Assembly (NCBI GenBank): GCA_002102225.1
Contig: LQPB01000027.1
Span: forward strand, 1 to 54,935
Reading direction: 5' to 3'
From: Mycobacterium interjectum
GTDB taxonomy: Bacteria; Actinomycetota; Actinomycetes; Mycobacteriales; Mycobacteriaceae
Length of the DNA: 54,935 bases
Part shown: positions 11,188 through 22,013 of the stretch, piece after piece
How the letters are laid out: every line of letters begins with the position of its first letter
How positions within the stretch are numbered: position 1 is the first letter of the stretch
Notes under the pieces: generated by a model
Told to the model about the DNA's origin: nothing
Databases searched by the model: none
What the model saw: the letters and a program-made list of their open reading frames with translations, nothing else
Translations under genes and position numbers: made by a program

Positions 11188-12327
11188 GTGAGCCGGGTCC
11201 TGCTGGTAACCAACGACTTTCCGCCCCGCCCGGGCGGCATCCAGTCCTACCTGGGCGAGTTCGTCGGCCGGCTGGTCGACGCCGGGCCGCATTCGGTGAC
11301 GGTGTACGCGCCGCACTGGAAGGGGGCCGAGGCGTTTGATGACTCGGCCGCGGCGGCCGGCTACCGCGTGGTGCGCCACCCGGGCACGCTGATGCTGCCC
11401 GGCCCCGCGGTGGACACGCGGATGCGCCGGCTGATCGGCGAGCGGGGCATCGACACCGTCTGGTTCGGCGCGGCCGCGCCGCTGGCGCTGCTGGCGCCGC
11501 GCGCCCGGCAGGCCGGCGCGACCCGGGTGCTGGCCAGCACGCACGGCCACGAGGTGGGCTGGTCGATGCTGCCGGTCGCGCGGTCGGTGCTGCGCCGCAT
11601 CGGTGATTGCACCGACGTCGTGACGTTCGTGAGCCGCTACACGCGCTCGCGCTTCGCCTCGGCCTTCGGCCCCGCGGCCAGGCTCGAGTACCTGCCGCCC
11701 GGGGTGGACACCGAGCGGTTCCGGCCCGACCCGGCGGCCCGGGCCGAGCTGCGCACCCGCTACGGGCTGGGCGAGCGGCCCGCCGTCGTGTGCCTATCGC
11801 GGCTGGTCCCGCGCAAAGGCCAGGACGTGCTGATCAAGGCCCTGCCGTCGATCCGGCGCCACGTCGACGGGGCGGCCCTGGTCGTCGTCGGCGGCGGTCC
11901 CTACCTGGACGCGTTGCGCAAGCTGGCCCGGGACTGCGGGGTGGCCGAGCACGTCACGTTCACCGGCGGCGTGCGCGCCGACGAACTGCCGGCCCACCAC
12001 GCGCTGGCCGACGTTTTCGCGATGCCGTGCCGGACCCGCGGCGCCGGCATGGACGTCGAGGGCTTGGGCATCGTCTTCCTGGAGGCCTCGGCGACGGGCG
12101 TGCCGGTCGTCGCCGGCCTGTCGGGCGGGGCCCCGGAAACGGTGCAGCACAACAAGACCGGGCTGGTGGTCGACGGTCGGTCGGTGGACGAGGTCGCCGA
12201 GGCCGTCACCGGGCTACTGGCCGATCGCGACCGGGCCGCGGCGATGGGCGCAGCCGGGCGCACGTGGGTGACGTCCCAGTGGCGCTGGGACACGCTGGCG
12301 GCCCGGCTGGGCGAGCTGCTCGGTTAG
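11188..12327 (+). CDS. pimB: GDP-mannose-dependent phosphatidylinositol monomannoside mannosyltransferase PimB'
   Basis: This 379-residue GT4 (GT-B fold) enzyme adds the second mannose to PIM1, giving PIM2, the base of PIM, lipomannan and lipoarabinomannan. Visible features are the N-terminal [14 protein letters not shown] acceptor-side motif, the basic RLVPRKGQD segment of the donor site, and the E-x7-E-like [13 protein letters not shown] motif near the C-terminus. GTG 11188 ([10 protein letters not shown]) was chosen by family alignment; the frame is open upstream through the preceding gene. Its TAG overlaps the convergent fadD15 stop by 4 bp. Confidence 0.95.
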   Translation: MSRVLLVTNDFPPRPGGIQSYLGEFVGRLVDAGPHSVTVYAPHWKGAEAFDDSAAAAGYRVVRHPGTLMLPGPAVDTRMRRLIGERGIDTVWFGAAAPLALLAPRARQAGATRVLASTHGHEVGWSMLPVARSVLRRIGDCTDVVTFVSRYTRSRFASAFGPAARLEYLPPGVDTERFRPDPAARAELRTRYGLGERPAVVCLSRLVPRKGQDVLIKALPSIRRHVDGAALVVVGGGPYLDALRKLARDCGVAEHVTFTGGVRADELPAHHALADVFAMPCRTRGAGMDVEGLGIVFLEASATGVPVVAGLSGGAPETVQHNKTGLVVDGRSVDEVAEAVTGLLADRDRAAAMGAAGRTWVTSQWRWDTLAARLGELLG

Positions 12328-14126
12328 TCCTTCTCGTAGATCGATTCGATGTCGGCGGCGAACTTCTCGGCCACCACGTTGCGCTTGACCTTCATGGTCG
12401 GCGTCAGCTCCCCGGTGTCCTCGGTGAAGTCGACCGGCAGGATGCGAAACTTGCGGATCGACTCGGCGTGCGACACCGCCAGGTTGGCGTGCTTGACGGC
12501 CGCGTCCACCTCGGCGACCAGGTCGGGGTCGGTGGCCAGGTCGGCGACCGACGCCTCGGCGGGCTTGTGGTTGCGCTCCTTCCAGGGATCGAACGCCTCG
12601 GGGTCGATGGTGATCAGCGCGCCGATGAACGGCTTGGCGTCGCCGACAACCATGGCCTGGCTGATCAGCGGGTGCGCCCGCAGCTGGTCCTCGAGCACCG
12701 CGGGGGCGACGTTCTTGCCGCCGGCGGTGACGATGATCTCCTTCTTGCGGCCGGTGATCTTCAGGAAGCCGTCCTCGTCGAGCGCGCCCAGGTCGCCGGT
12801 CTTGAACCAGCCGTCGGTGAACGCGTCGCTGGTGGCCTGCTCGTTGCGCCAGTAGCCGCCGAACACCACCCCGCCGCGCACCAACAGCTCGCCGTCGTCG
12901 GCGATGCGCATGCTGTTGCCGGGCAGCAACGTCCCGACCGTCCCGATCTTGACCCGCCCGACCTGGTTGACCGTGATGGCCGAGCTGGTCTCGGTCAGGC
13001 CGTAGCCCTCGTGGATGGTCAGGCCCACGCCGCGATAGAAGTGGCCCAGTCGCGCGCCCAGCGGCGCGCCGCCCGACACGGACGCGTGGCAGTCACCGCC
13101 CAGCGCCGCGCGCAGCTTGTGGTAGACCAGCCGGTCGAACAGCGCGTGCTTGGCGCGCAGCAGCAGCCCGGGCCCGCCGTCGTCCTGGGCCTGGCTCCAG
13201 TCCACCGCGGTTTGTACGGCCATCGCGAAGATGCGCCCGTTGCCGTCGTTGACGGCGTTCTGCTCGGCGGTGTTGTAGACCTTCTCGAACACCCGCGGCA
13301 CCGAGACCACGACGGTCGGCTTGAACACCGCCAACATCGGCAGCAGGTTCTTGATGTCGCTGGTGAACCCGACCGTCACCTTGTTCGCGAACGCCGACAG
13401 GGTCAGCGAGCGGGCCAGCACGTGCGCCAGCGGCAGGAAGACCAGCAGCCGCTGGCCCTCGTCCAGCAGCGTCGGCAGGCACTCCTTGGCGCCCCGGGAC
13501 TCGTAGAGCAGGTTGGAATGGGTCAGCTGGCAGCCCTTGGGCCGGCCCGTGGTGCCCGAGGTGTAGATCAGGGTCGCCGGGTCGTCGGCGCGCAGCGCCG
13601 CGAGGCGGGCGGTCAGCTCGGCCGGCTCGACCGAGGCGCCCTCCTCGGTGAGCTGGTCGAGCGCCTTGGGACCCGAACCGTCGATGTGCAGCACCCGGCT
13701 CAGCGCGGGCAGCTCGGCGGTGAGCTCGGTGACCATCGCGGCGTGCGCGTCGGTCTCGGCGAAGGCCAGCACCGCTTCCGAGTCCTGCAGCACCCAGCGC
13801 ACCTGCTCGGCCGAGGACGTCTCGTAGATCGGCACCGTGACCGCGCCGACCGCGAGGATCGCCAGGTCCAGGATCGCCCACTCGTAGCGGGTGGCCGAAA
13901 AGATGGACACCCGGTCGCCGGCCTGCACCCCGAGCGCGATCAGGCCCAGCGCCGCCGAACGGACGTGGTCGGCCGCCTCGGCGCACGTGACGTCGGTCCA
14001 CACGCCGTCGACCTGGCGTTGGAAGATGACGAAGCTCGGGTCGTCTCGCTCGTGGCTGAAGACCATGGCCGCGATGTTTTCGTGCTCGCCGACGGTGAAG
14101 CGGGCGGGGACACTGTACTCACGCAC
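12324..14126 (-). CDS. fadD15: Long-chain fatty-acid-CoA synthetase FadD15
   Basis: This 600-residue AMP-forming acyl-CoA synthetase has the same length as M. tuberculosis FadD15. The P-loop-like A3 motif [14 protein letters not shown], the A5 motif EGYGLTETS, the TGDLG motif and the C-terminal catalytic-lysine region (PTMKVKRN) are all present. It activates long-chain fatty acids to acyl-CoA by way of an acyl-adenylate. The start is GTG 14126 ([10 protein letters not shown]), chosen by family length from a longer open frame. It faces away from the SRPBCC gene at 14281. Confidence 0.95.
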   Translation of the reverse strand: MREYSVPARFTVGEHENIAAMVFSHERDDPSFVIFQRQVDGVWTDVTCAEAADHVRSAALGLIALGVQAGDRVSIFSATRYEWAILDLAILAVGAVTVPIYETSSAEQVRWVLQDSEAVLAFAETDAHAAMVTELTAELPALSRVLHIDGSGPKALDQLTEEGASVEPAELTARLAALRADDPATLIYTSGTTGRPKGCQLTHSNLLYESRGAKECLPTLLDEGQRLLVFLPLAHVLARSLTLSAFANKVTVGFTSDIKNLLPMLAVFKPTVVVSVPRVFEKVYNTAEQNAVNDGNGRIFAMAVQTAVDWSQAQDDGGPGLLLRAKHALFDRLVYHKLRAALGGDCHASVSGGAPLGARLGHFYRGVGLTIHEGYGLTETSSAITVNQVGRVKIGTVGTLLPGNSMRIADDGELLVRGGVVFGGYWRNEQATSDAFTDGWFKTGDLGALDEDGFLKITGRKKEIIVTAGGKNVAPAVLEDQLRAHPLISQAMVVGDAKPFIGALITIDPEAFDPWKERNHKPAEASVADLATDPDLVAEVDAAVKHANLAVSHAESIRKFRILPVDFTEDTGELTPTMKVKRNVVAEKFAADIESIYEKD

Positions 14127-14280
14127 TGTGCTGACCTCGATTGAACTCGTGACGTTGCCTGGCCTTGGTCGGGCCGGCTTGCTGACGCCCAGCCTAATCG
14201 GCGCATTCGCGCAGCACGGCCGAGGTCGGTTCGGCCGCCACCGCGCTTGCCGGTTCCGGGCGGCGGTGTGTGAAGCTGGA

Positions 14281-14673
14281 ATGGTGAACAGCATCCAGAT
14301 CGCCGACGAGACCTTTGTCGCCGCCGACGGCGCGCGGGTGGGCGCCGCGGTCGCCGATCCGTCGTCCTGGCGGCGGTGGTGGCCCGACCTGCGGCTGCAG
14401 GTGGTCGAGGATCGCGCCGACAAGGGGATCCGCTGGACGGTCACCGGCGCGCTGACCGGCACCATGGAGATCTGGCTGGAACCGTCACTGGACGGGGTGG
14501 TGCTGCACTACTTCCTGCACGCCGAGCCCACCGGGGTGGCGGCCTGGCAGCTGGCAAAGTTGAACTTGGCGAAGATGACACACCGCCGTCGGGTGGCGGG
14601 CAAGAAAATGGCGTTCGAGGTCAAAAGGACGGCGGAACGGTCACGTCCGGTCGGCGTTTCTCCGGTAGTTTAG
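14281..14673 (+). CDS. SRPBCC (START-like) fold protein, Rv2186c-like
   Basis: At 130 residues this matches the Rv2186c size class. The fold signature is weak but visible: an N-terminal strand-helix segment, [13 protein letters not shown] at the edge of a ligand pocket, and a C-terminal helix ending in basic residues. SRPBCC proteins bind hydrophobic ligands such as lipids or polyketides, and no specific ligand can be proposed. It is followed 104 bp later by a second SRPBCC gene and then an ArsA-like ATPase, all on the plus strand. Confidence 0.82.
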   Translation: MVNSIQIADETFVAADGARVGAAVADPSSWRRWWPDLRLQVVEDRADKGIRWTVTGALTGTMEIWLEPSLDGVVLHYFLHAEPTGVAAWQLAKLNLAKMTHRRRVAGKKMAFEVKRTAERSRPVGVSPVV

Positions 14674-14777
14674 CCGGATCAAGGTGCGGCGGTAGGAGTA
14701 CCGTTTCGGCCCGGAGGCCGGGGTAGCCCGGCGCATCGCGGGGCCTATCCGCTCGCGGGAGAGAGGGCAGCAGCCAG

Positions 14778-15215
14778 GTGGCGGAAAAGACGACGCAGAC
14801 CATCCACATCGAAGCCGATCCCGGCACGGTGCTGGAGGTGATCGCCGATATCGATTCCTACCCGGAATGGATCTCGGAATATAAGGAAGCCGAGGTGCAG
14901 GAGAGGGGCGCCGACGGCTACCCGAAGGTCGTGCGATTCGTGATGGACGCTGGCGTCATCAAAGACACCATGGTCATGTCCTATCAGTGGCCCGAGGACC
15001 GCAAGTCGCTGAGCTGGACCCTGGTCTCCAGCTCGCTGCTGCGCTCGCTCGAAGGGTCCTATCGCTTGGAGCCCAAGGGATCTGGCACCGACGTCACCTA
15101 TGAACTCTCGGTCGATCTCGCCATCCCCATGATCGGGATGCTCAAACGCAAGGCCGAACGCAGGCTGACCGACACCGCTTTGAAGGATCTGAAGAAACGA
15201 GTCGAGGCTGAGTGA
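14778..15215 (+). CDS. SRPBCC (START-like) protein, TB16.3/Rv2185c-like
   Basis: The 145-residue protein starts at GTG 14778 behind an AGCAGCCAGG leader. It shows the typical SRPBCC opening (IHIEADPGTVLEVIADIDSY), a helix, a seven-strand pattern and a long C-terminal helix (MLKRKAERRLTDTALKDL). M. tuberculosis TB16.3 is abundant but of unknown role. Hydrophobic ligand binding is inferred from the fold. Its stop overlaps the probable CTG start of the ATPase gene, implying translational coupling. Confidence 0.88.
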   Translation: MAEKTTQTIHIEADPGTVLEVIADIDSYPEWISEYKEAEVQERGADGYPKVVRFVMDAGVIKDTMVMSYQWPEDRKSLSWTLVSSSLLRSLEGSYRLEPKGSGTDVTYELSVDLAIPMIGMLKRKAERRLTDTALKDLKKRVEAE

Positions 15216-16479
15216 GTCCAGCGACTTCCGGGCACCCACCCCGGCCCGGATCAGTCTTTTCGTCGGGAAGGGCGGGGTAGGAAAGTCCACCCTGGCCTCC
15301 GCCACCGCGGTCTGCGACGCGGGCTCGGGTCGGCGGGTTTTGGTCGTGTCCACCGATCAGGCGCACTCGCTGGGCGACGTGCTGGGCGTCGCGGTCCCGC
15401 CCAGCGGTGACGGCGAGCCGGTACGGGTGCTCGCCGACGACGCGGAGGCGGGCGGCGGCTTCCTCGACGCGCTGGCGCTGGACACCCTGGCGCTGCTGGA
15501 GGCCCGGTGGCAGGGCGTTGTCGAAACGCTGGATCGGCGGTTTCCCGATTCGGAATTGAGTACCATTGCGCCCGAAGAACTTTCGGCCTTGCCGGGTGTT
15601 CAGGAGGTGCTGGGGCTGCACGCCGTCGGCGAGCTTGCCGCCTCCGGGCGATGGGATCGCATCGTCGTCGATTGCGCCTCGACCGCCGACGCGTTGCGAA
15701 TGTTGACCCTGCCGGCCACCTTTGGGCTCTACGTGGAACGCGCGTGGCCGCGCCATCGCCGGCTGTCCGTGGCCGGCGACGACGCCCGTTCGGCCGCGAT
15801 GGTGGAACTGCTGGAGCGCATCAGCGGCAGTGTCGACCGGCTGAGCACGTTGCTGACCGACGGCGAGCTGGTCACCGCGCACCTGGTGATGACCCCCGAG
15901 CGCGTGGTGGCCGCCGAGGCGGTGCGCACCCTGGGTTCCCTGTCGCTGATGGGCGTGCGGGTCCAGGAGCTGATCGTCAACCAGGTTCTCACCGAGGACG
16001 AGTCCTACGAGTACCACAACCTGCCCGAGCACCCGGCGTTCTACTGGTACGCCGAACGCATCGCGGAGCAACGCGTCGTGCTCGAAGAGCTCGACGCCAC
16101 CATCGGCGACGTGGCACTGGTGCTGACCCCGCACCTGTCCGGCGAGCCGATCGGTCCCAAGGCGCTGGGCGCGCTGCTCGACGGTGCCCGCCGCCGCGGC
16201 GGCGCGGCGCCGCCGGGCCCGCTGCGGCCCGTGGTGGACCTCGAATCCGGGTCGGGGCTTGGGTCGATATACCGTATGCGGCTAACGTTGCCCCAGCTCG
16301 ATCCCCCGGGACTGTCGCTGGGCCGAGTCGACGACGACCTGATCATCAGCGCCGGAGGGTTGCGGCGCCGGGTCCGGTTGGCGTCCGTGCTGCGGCGCTG
16401 CACGGTGCTCGACGCGCACCTGCGGGGCAGCGAGCTGACAGTTCGCTTTCGACCGGACCCGGAGGTGTGGCCAAAGTGA
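15208..16479 (+). CDS. ArsA/GET3-like ATPase (Rv2184c-like), probable CTG start
   Basis: A deviant Walker A motif (GKGGVGKST, residues 20-28 from the CTG) and VVSTDQAHSLGD mark an ArsA/GET3-type ATPase. Family members drive anion export or tail-anchored protein targeting. The fold here is divergent beyond the N-terminal third, so the role is unknown. Between the in-frame stop at 15190 and the P-loop there is no ATG, GTG or TTG. The first one (TTG 15340) would delete the P-loop. CTG 15208, overlapping the upstream stop, is the best candidate and gives about 423 residues. The stop overlaps the next gene in a GTGA junction. Confidence 0.82.
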   Translation: MSESSDFRAPTPARISLFVGKGGVGKSTLASATAVCDAGSGRRVLVVSTDQAHSLGDVLGVAVPPSGDGEPVRVLADDAEAGGGFLDALALDTLALLEARWQGVVETLDRRFPDSELSTIAPEELSALPGVQEVLGLHAVGELAASGRWDRIVVDCASTADALRMLTLPATFGLYVERAWPRHRRLSVAGDDARSAAMVELLERISGSVDRLSTLLTDGELVTAHLVMTPERVVAAEAVRTLGSLSLMGVRVQELIVNQVLTEDESYEYHNLPEHPAFYWYAERIAEQRVVLEELDATIGDVALVLTPHLSGEPIGPKALGALLDGARRRGGAAPPGPLRPVVDLESGSGLGSIYRMRLTLPQLDPPGLSLGRVDDDLIISAGGLRRRVRLASVLRRCTVLDAHLRGSELTVRFRPDPEVWPK

Positions 16480-16865
16480 GTGGGGCTCACCCCGATCTGG
16501 GTCCCGAGCTGCGCCGGCTCGCGCAGGCGATCCTCGACGGCATCGACCCGGCGGTGCGGGCGGCCGCCGCGCTGACTGCGGGCTCGGGCGGTAACGGGAC
16601 CGGCAAATGCCAACAGGTCTGGTGCCCGGTGTGCGCGCTGGCCGCGTTGGCGACCGGCGACCAGCACCCGTTGCTGACCATCGTCGCCGACCACAGCGTC
16701 GCGCTGCTGGAGGTCATCCGCGGCATCGTCGACGACATCGACCGTTCGGCCAAACCGCCGCCCGATGGGCCGCCCGAGGGCGGCGGCACCGAGCCCGACT
16801 CCGGCGCGCCGGCCGGTGATGCCAAGACGCGGTATCAGCCCATCCCGGTCACAGTCGAGGAGTAA
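16476..16865 (+). CDS. Conserved protein with CxxxxCxxC motif (Rv2183c-like)
   Basis: This 129-residue protein has CQQVWCPVC in its centre, a C-x4-C-x2-C pattern that could bind a metal. A helical N-terminal half and a Pro/Gly-rich tail flank it. GTG 16476 overlaps the ATPase stop by 4 bp, so the two proteins are probably made in fixed ratio. The motif and coupling suggest an accessory partner of the ATPase. That role is inferred from context, and no family function is known to me. Confidence 0.82.
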   Translation: MSGAHPDLGPELRRLAQAILDGIDPAVRAAAALTAGSGGNGTGKCQQVWCPVCALAALATGDQHPLLTIVADHSVALLEVIRGIVDDIDRSAKPPPDGPPEGGGTEPDSGAPAGDAKTRYQPIPVTVEE

Positions 16866-16950
16866 CCCGGCCGCGGCGAAGGTGGTCCCTGCCGCCGCGG
16901 GTCGGTACAGTTGGCGCAGAACACCGAGGGTGCGGGCGAGAGGGAGGGCC

Positions 16951-17700
16951 ATGTGGTACTGGCTATTCAAGTACGTCTTGCTGGGCCCGTTGCTCTCCCT
17001 GCTTGGTCGACCGAAAGTCGAAGGGCTGGAATACGTTCCGAATTCCGGCCCGGCGATCCTGGCGAGTAATCACCTGGCCGTCATGGACAGCTTCTTTCTG
17101 CCGCTGGTCGTCCGGCGCCGGATCACCTTCCTCGCAAAGTCCGAATATTTCACCGGCACCGGGATCAAGGGTTGGTTCAGCCGGTGGTTTTTCACCGCCG
17201 TCGGCCAGGTGCCGATCGACCGCAGCGACGCCGACGCCGCCCAGGCCGCCCTCAAGACCGCCGAGCAGGTGCTGGCCCACGGCAAGCTGCTGGGCATGTA
17301 CCCCGAGGGCACCCGGTCGCCGGACGGCCGGCTGTACAAGGGCAAGACCGGGCTGGCGCGCCTGGCGCTGCACACCGGGGTTCCGGTGATCCCGGTGGCG
17401 ATGGTCGGTACCAATGTGGTCAACCCGCCGGGCACCACGATGCTGCGCTTCGGGCGCGTCACCGTCCGGTTCGGCAAGCCGATGGACTTCTCCCGCTTCG
17501 AGGGCATGGCCGGCAACCGCTTCATCGAGCGCGCCGTCACCGACGAGGTGATCTACGAGCTGATGCGCCTCTCCGGCCAGGAGTACGTGGACCTCTACGC
17601 CGCCAGCGTCAAGGAGCACGGTGTGGAAGCCGCGGAACTCGAGGCCGCGGGGGAACCGACCGATGAGGCCGCGCGGATCCCCGAGACCGCCGTCGGCTAA
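16951..17700 (+). CDS. PlsC-type 1-acylglycerol-3-phosphate acyltransferase (Rv2182c-like)
   Basis: The 249-residue membrane-associated acyltransferase has the catalytic HX4D motif (H41 to D46, NHLAVMD) and the substrate-binding PEGTR motif (118-122). A hydrophobic N-terminus (MWYWLFKYVLLGPLL) anchors it. It probably acylates lysophosphatidate in phospholipid synthesis, though other acceptors are possible. ATG 16951 follows a strong GGGAGG site. It ends the plus-strand run beginning with the SRPBCC genes and converges on the Rv2181-like gene with 31 bp between them. Confidence 0.9.
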   Translation: MWYWLFKYVLLGPLLSLLGRPKVEGLEYVPNSGPAILASNHLAVMDSFFLPLVVRRRITFLAKSEYFTGTGIKGWFSRWFFTAVGQVPIDRSDADAAQAALKTAEQVLAHGKLLGMYPEGTRSPDGRLYKGKTGLARLALHTGVPVIPVAMVGTNVVNPPGTTMLRFGRVTVRFGKPMDFSRFEGMAGNRFIERAVTDEVIYELMRLSGQEYVDLYAASVKEHGVEAAELEAAGEPTDEAARIPETAVG

Positions 17701-17731
17701 CGGGTCAGCCCACCCCGTCGCCACCATCGAT

Positions 17732-19024
17732 TCAGCTGCTGGCGGCTACCGGCGTCGGCGCGGCGGTGGCCGGCTCGGACCGGCTCGTGCGGGCCGTGAC
17801 TGTCAGTCCCGCCACGACGATGACCGCCAGCGCCCACCACACGTAGGACGCCCCGACGAGTTGGCGCCACCAGTTCGCGGTGGTCTCGTGGTGCTTGGGC
17901 AGTAGGTCGATCGGCGTCCACCGCATCAGCGCCACCCCGGCCACGCTCAGCAGGCCCAGCGCGACGTTGCGGCGCCGCCAGGCCAGCACGCCGGTCACCA
18001 GCACCGTCGGCAACGCCCAGACCCAGTGGTGTGACCACGACACCGGCGAGACGACCAAGCCGAACAGCGCGACGCAGATCACCGCGAGGATGGGCTCACC
18101 GGCGCGCAGCACCCGCCGCATCGCCCAGATCGTCGCCGCCAGCACCAGCAGGCAGGCGATCACCCACAGCGGGAAGCGTTCGTGCTCGCCCAGCCCCAGC
18201 CGGGCCAGGGTGCCCGCGATGTTCTGGTCGGTGTTCAGGGCGGCCTCACCGATGCGGTCGGTGTGGTGGACGGTGTGGGTCCAGTATTCCCACGAATCGC
18301 TCCACGCCAGCGCGAAGCCCAGCAGGGTCATCGCGGCGAACGACGCCAGCGCGGTCAGCGCCGCGCGGTTGTCGCGGCGCAGCAGGAAGTAGAGCAGGAA
18401 CACCGCGGGGGTGAGCTTGAGCGCCATGCCCAGGCCCAGCAGCACCCCGCGCGGCCACGGCAGGCGGCGGGGCACGCAGTCGGCGATCACCAGGGTCATC
18501 AGCACGACGTTGATCTGGCCGAAGGCGAAGTTCGACGTGATCGGTTCCAGCCAGAGGGTCGCCGCGGCCGCGATCAGCACGGCCAACCACAACCGCCGCA
18601 GCCACGCCGGGCCTGACACCAGGGCCGACGTGGACCACACGTCCAGGCCGGTCAGCAGGATCGTCGTCGAGGCGACCAGCAGCACCAGTGTCAACACCGT
18701 GATCGCGACGCTGGCGGCCGGCATGTGCAGCCAGGAGAACGGGCAGAACACGATGGCCGCCAGCGGGGGATAGGTGAACGGCAGGTTCAGCCCGATGGGT
18801 GTGTGGAACAACACATCCCCGCGGTACAGCGGACGCCCGTCCAGCCAGGCCTGGCCGCCCATCTGATAGATGTCGATGTCGATGCGGTACGGCGTGTGCC
18901 CGAACAACCGCCCGGCCACGTAATACATCGCCGCGGCCGCCACCAGCCAAAGCAGACCCCACACCAACACCGCGGGGCCACGTTTGCTTAGGACGCCCGC
19001 GCCGGGGGCCGGCCATCTACTCAT
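17732..19024 (-). CDS. Alpha-1,2-mannopyranosyltransferase, GT-C family (Rv2181-like)
   Basis: This 430-residue polytopic protein of the GT87 type has about ten membrane helices and an acidic motif in its first periplasmic loop ([12 protein letters not shown]). In M. tuberculosis, Rv2181 uses polyprenyl-phosphomannose to add alpha-1,2-mannose branches to lipomannan/lipoarabinomannan. The corynebacterial orthologue is called MptC. ATG 19024 (MSRWPAPG) was chosen from a longer open frame by family length. The next gene diverges 90 bp away. Confidence 0.9.
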   Translation of the reverse strand: MSRWPAPGAGVLSKRGPAVLVWGLLWLVAAAAMYYVAGRLFGHTPYRIDIDIYQMGGQAWLDGRPLYRGDVLFHTPIGLNLPFTYPPLAAIVFCPFSWLHMPAASVAITVLTLVLLVASTTILLTGLDVWSTSALVSGPAWLRRLWLAVLIAAAATLWLEPITSNFAFGQINVVLMTLVIADCVPRRLPWPRGVLLGLGMALKLTPAVFLLYFLLRRDNRAALTALASFAAMTLLGFALAWSDSWEYWTHTVHHTDRIGEAALNTDQNIAGTLARLGLGEHERFPLWVIACLLVLAATIWAMRRVLRAGEPILAVICVALFGLVVSPVSWSHHWVWALPTVLVTGVLAWRRRNVALGLLSVAGVALMRWTPIDLLPKHHETTANWWRQLVGASYVWWALAVIVVAGLTVTARTSRSEPATAAPTPVAASS

Positions 19025-19114
19025 GTCGCAGAACAGCGTAATCGGTGCAACCGAGGGCCACGTGCCGCAGCGCGGCTCCCGCCCTGTCGGGAAATGCTGG
19101 CGTAGGTTTCTAGG

Positions 19115-19999
19115 GTGCTCCACTGGTTCGTATTCGGGGTGGCCCACTGGTTCGCGCACGACATCATCGACCGCGGCCGCCTGCCGTTGCTGTGCTGCCT
19201 GATCGCCTTCATCCTGACCTTCTTCGTGACGCGGACGTTCGTGCGGCTGATCCGGCACCGCGCCGACACCGGGCGCCCGACCCGTTGGTGGCATCCCCGC
19301 AACGTGCACATCGGCGAGCTGCACATCCACCACGTGGCGTTCGGGGTGGTCCTGGTGATGCTCTCCGGATTGACGCTGGTAACCCTGTCGGTCAGCGGAC
19401 AAGAACCCGAGTTTACTTTGGCGGCAACCCTTTTCGGGGTGGGGGCCGCGCTGGTACTCGACGAGTACGCGTTGATCCTGCACCTGTCCGACGTCTACTG
19501 GGAGGAAGACGGCCGCTCGTCGGTGGACGCGGTGTTCGCCGCGGCGGCAGTGGCCGGGCTTTTGATGATGGGCCTGCACCCGCTGATGTTCTTCCTTCCG
19601 TTCTGGCACGGTGCCGACGCGGTGGCGCTACGCGCCGGGGTGGCCGGTGAGCTGGTGTTCACGCTGCCCCTGGCGGTGGTGGTGCTGCTGAAGGGCAAGG
19701 TGTGGACCGGATTGCTGGGCATGTTCATCGTCGTGCTGTTGGTCATCGGCGCGATCCGGCTGTCGCGCCCGCACGCCCCGTGGGCCCGCTGGCGCTACAC
19801 CTCCCAGCCCGACAAGATGCGACGCGCGCTGCAGCGGGAGCGGCGGCTGCGCCGACCGGTGGTTCGCGCCAAGCTGTGGGTGCAGTGCGCGATCGCGGGG
19901 ACCCCGACCCTGCCCGACGAGCGCCTGGTCGATGCCCAGCTCGACCATGACGTGCACGCGGCACCGCCGCCGACGGGGCCCATCCTGATCAGCCGATAG
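19115..19999 (+). CDS. Integral membrane protein (Rv2180c-like)
   Basis: The 294-residue protein has about six membrane helices and a His-rich N-terminal part ([14 protein letters not shown], then [15 protein letters not shown]). The clustered histidines could bind metal. The C-terminal 70 residues are basic and probably cytoplasmic. It starts at GTG 19115 and ends 9 bp before the RNase AS start, so the two are probably co-transcribed. No function is known to me. Confidence 0.85.
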   Translation: MLHWFVFGVAHWFAHDIIDRGRLPLLCCLIAFILTFFVTRTFVRLIRHRADTGRPTRWWHPRNVHIGELHIHHVAFGVVLVMLSGLTLVTLSVSGQEPEFTLAATLFGVGAALVLDEYALILHLSDVYWEEDGRSSVDAVFAAAAVAGLLMMGLHPLMFFLPFWHGADAVALRAGVAGELVFTLPLAVVVLLKGKVWTGLLGMFIVVLLVIGAIRLSRPHAPWARWRYTSQPDKMRRALQRERRLRRPVVRAKLWVQCAIAGTPTLPDERLVDAQLDHDVHAAPPPTGPILISR

Positions 20000-20008
20000 G
20001 CTGCGCCG

Positions 20009-20515
20009 GTGCGGTATTTCTACGACACCGAGTTCATCGAGGACGGCCGCACCATCGAACTCATCTCGATCGGGGTCGTCGCCGAGGACGGCCGCGAGTA
20101 CTACGCCGTGTCCACCGAATTCGATCCCGAGCGCGCCGGTAACTGGGTGCGCGCCAACGTGCTGCCCAAGCTGCCGCCGCCGTCGTCGCCGCTGTGGCGC
20201 TCGCGCAAGCAGATCCGGCTGGATCTGGAGGCATTTCTCGGGGGGGAGGGGGGGGAGCCGATCGAGCTGTGGGCGTGGGTGGGGGCCTACGACCACGTCG
20301 CCCTGTGCCAGCTGTGGGGGACGATGCCGGCGCTACCGCCGGCGATACCGCGCTTCACCAGGGAATTGCGGCAGTTGTGGGAGGAGCGCGGGTCGCCCCG
20401 GATGCCCCCGCGGCCGCGGGACGCCCACGACGCCCTGGTTGACGCCCGCGACCAACTGCGCCGGTTCCGGCTGATCACCTCCGGTGACGATGCGGGACGC
20501 GAAGCGGCCCGCTGA
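20009..20515 (+). CDS. RNase AS, 3'-5' exoribonuclease (Rv2179c-like)
   Basis: This 168-residue DEDDh nuclease has D6 and E8 (YDTEF), D95 (GAYDHV) and H140 with D145 (HDALVD). The M. tuberculosis homologue was described as an adenylate-preferring 3' exoribonuclease. The start is GTG 20009. Codons for LGGEGGEP lie on two G runs of 7 and 8 bases (20240-20255), in a loop that differs from the M. tuberculosis protein as I recall it. The runs could promote slippage. Confidence 0.92.
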   Translation: MRYFYDTEFIEDGRTIELISIGVVAEDGREYYAVSTEFDPERAGNWVRANVLPKLPPPSSPLWRSRKQIRLDLEAFLGGEGGEPIELWAWVGAYDHVALCQLWGTMPALPPAIPRFTRELRQLWEERGSPRMPPRPRDAHDALVDARDQLRRFRLITSGDDAGREAAR

Positions 20516-21991
<1,476 letters not shown>

Positions 21992-22013
21992 CTTTCCCTC
22001 GCCGCGAACAGGC

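Noticed and set aside
12321..12330. Overlapping stop codons of pimB' and fadD15 as a regulatory feature
   Set aside because: A 4-bp convergent overlap is common in compact genomes and needs no special explanation.
11607..14144. An 845-codon plus-strand frame across pimB' and fadD15
   Set aside because: It is Arg/Gly/Ala-rich with no recognisable domain, and both genes beneath it match known families along their full length.
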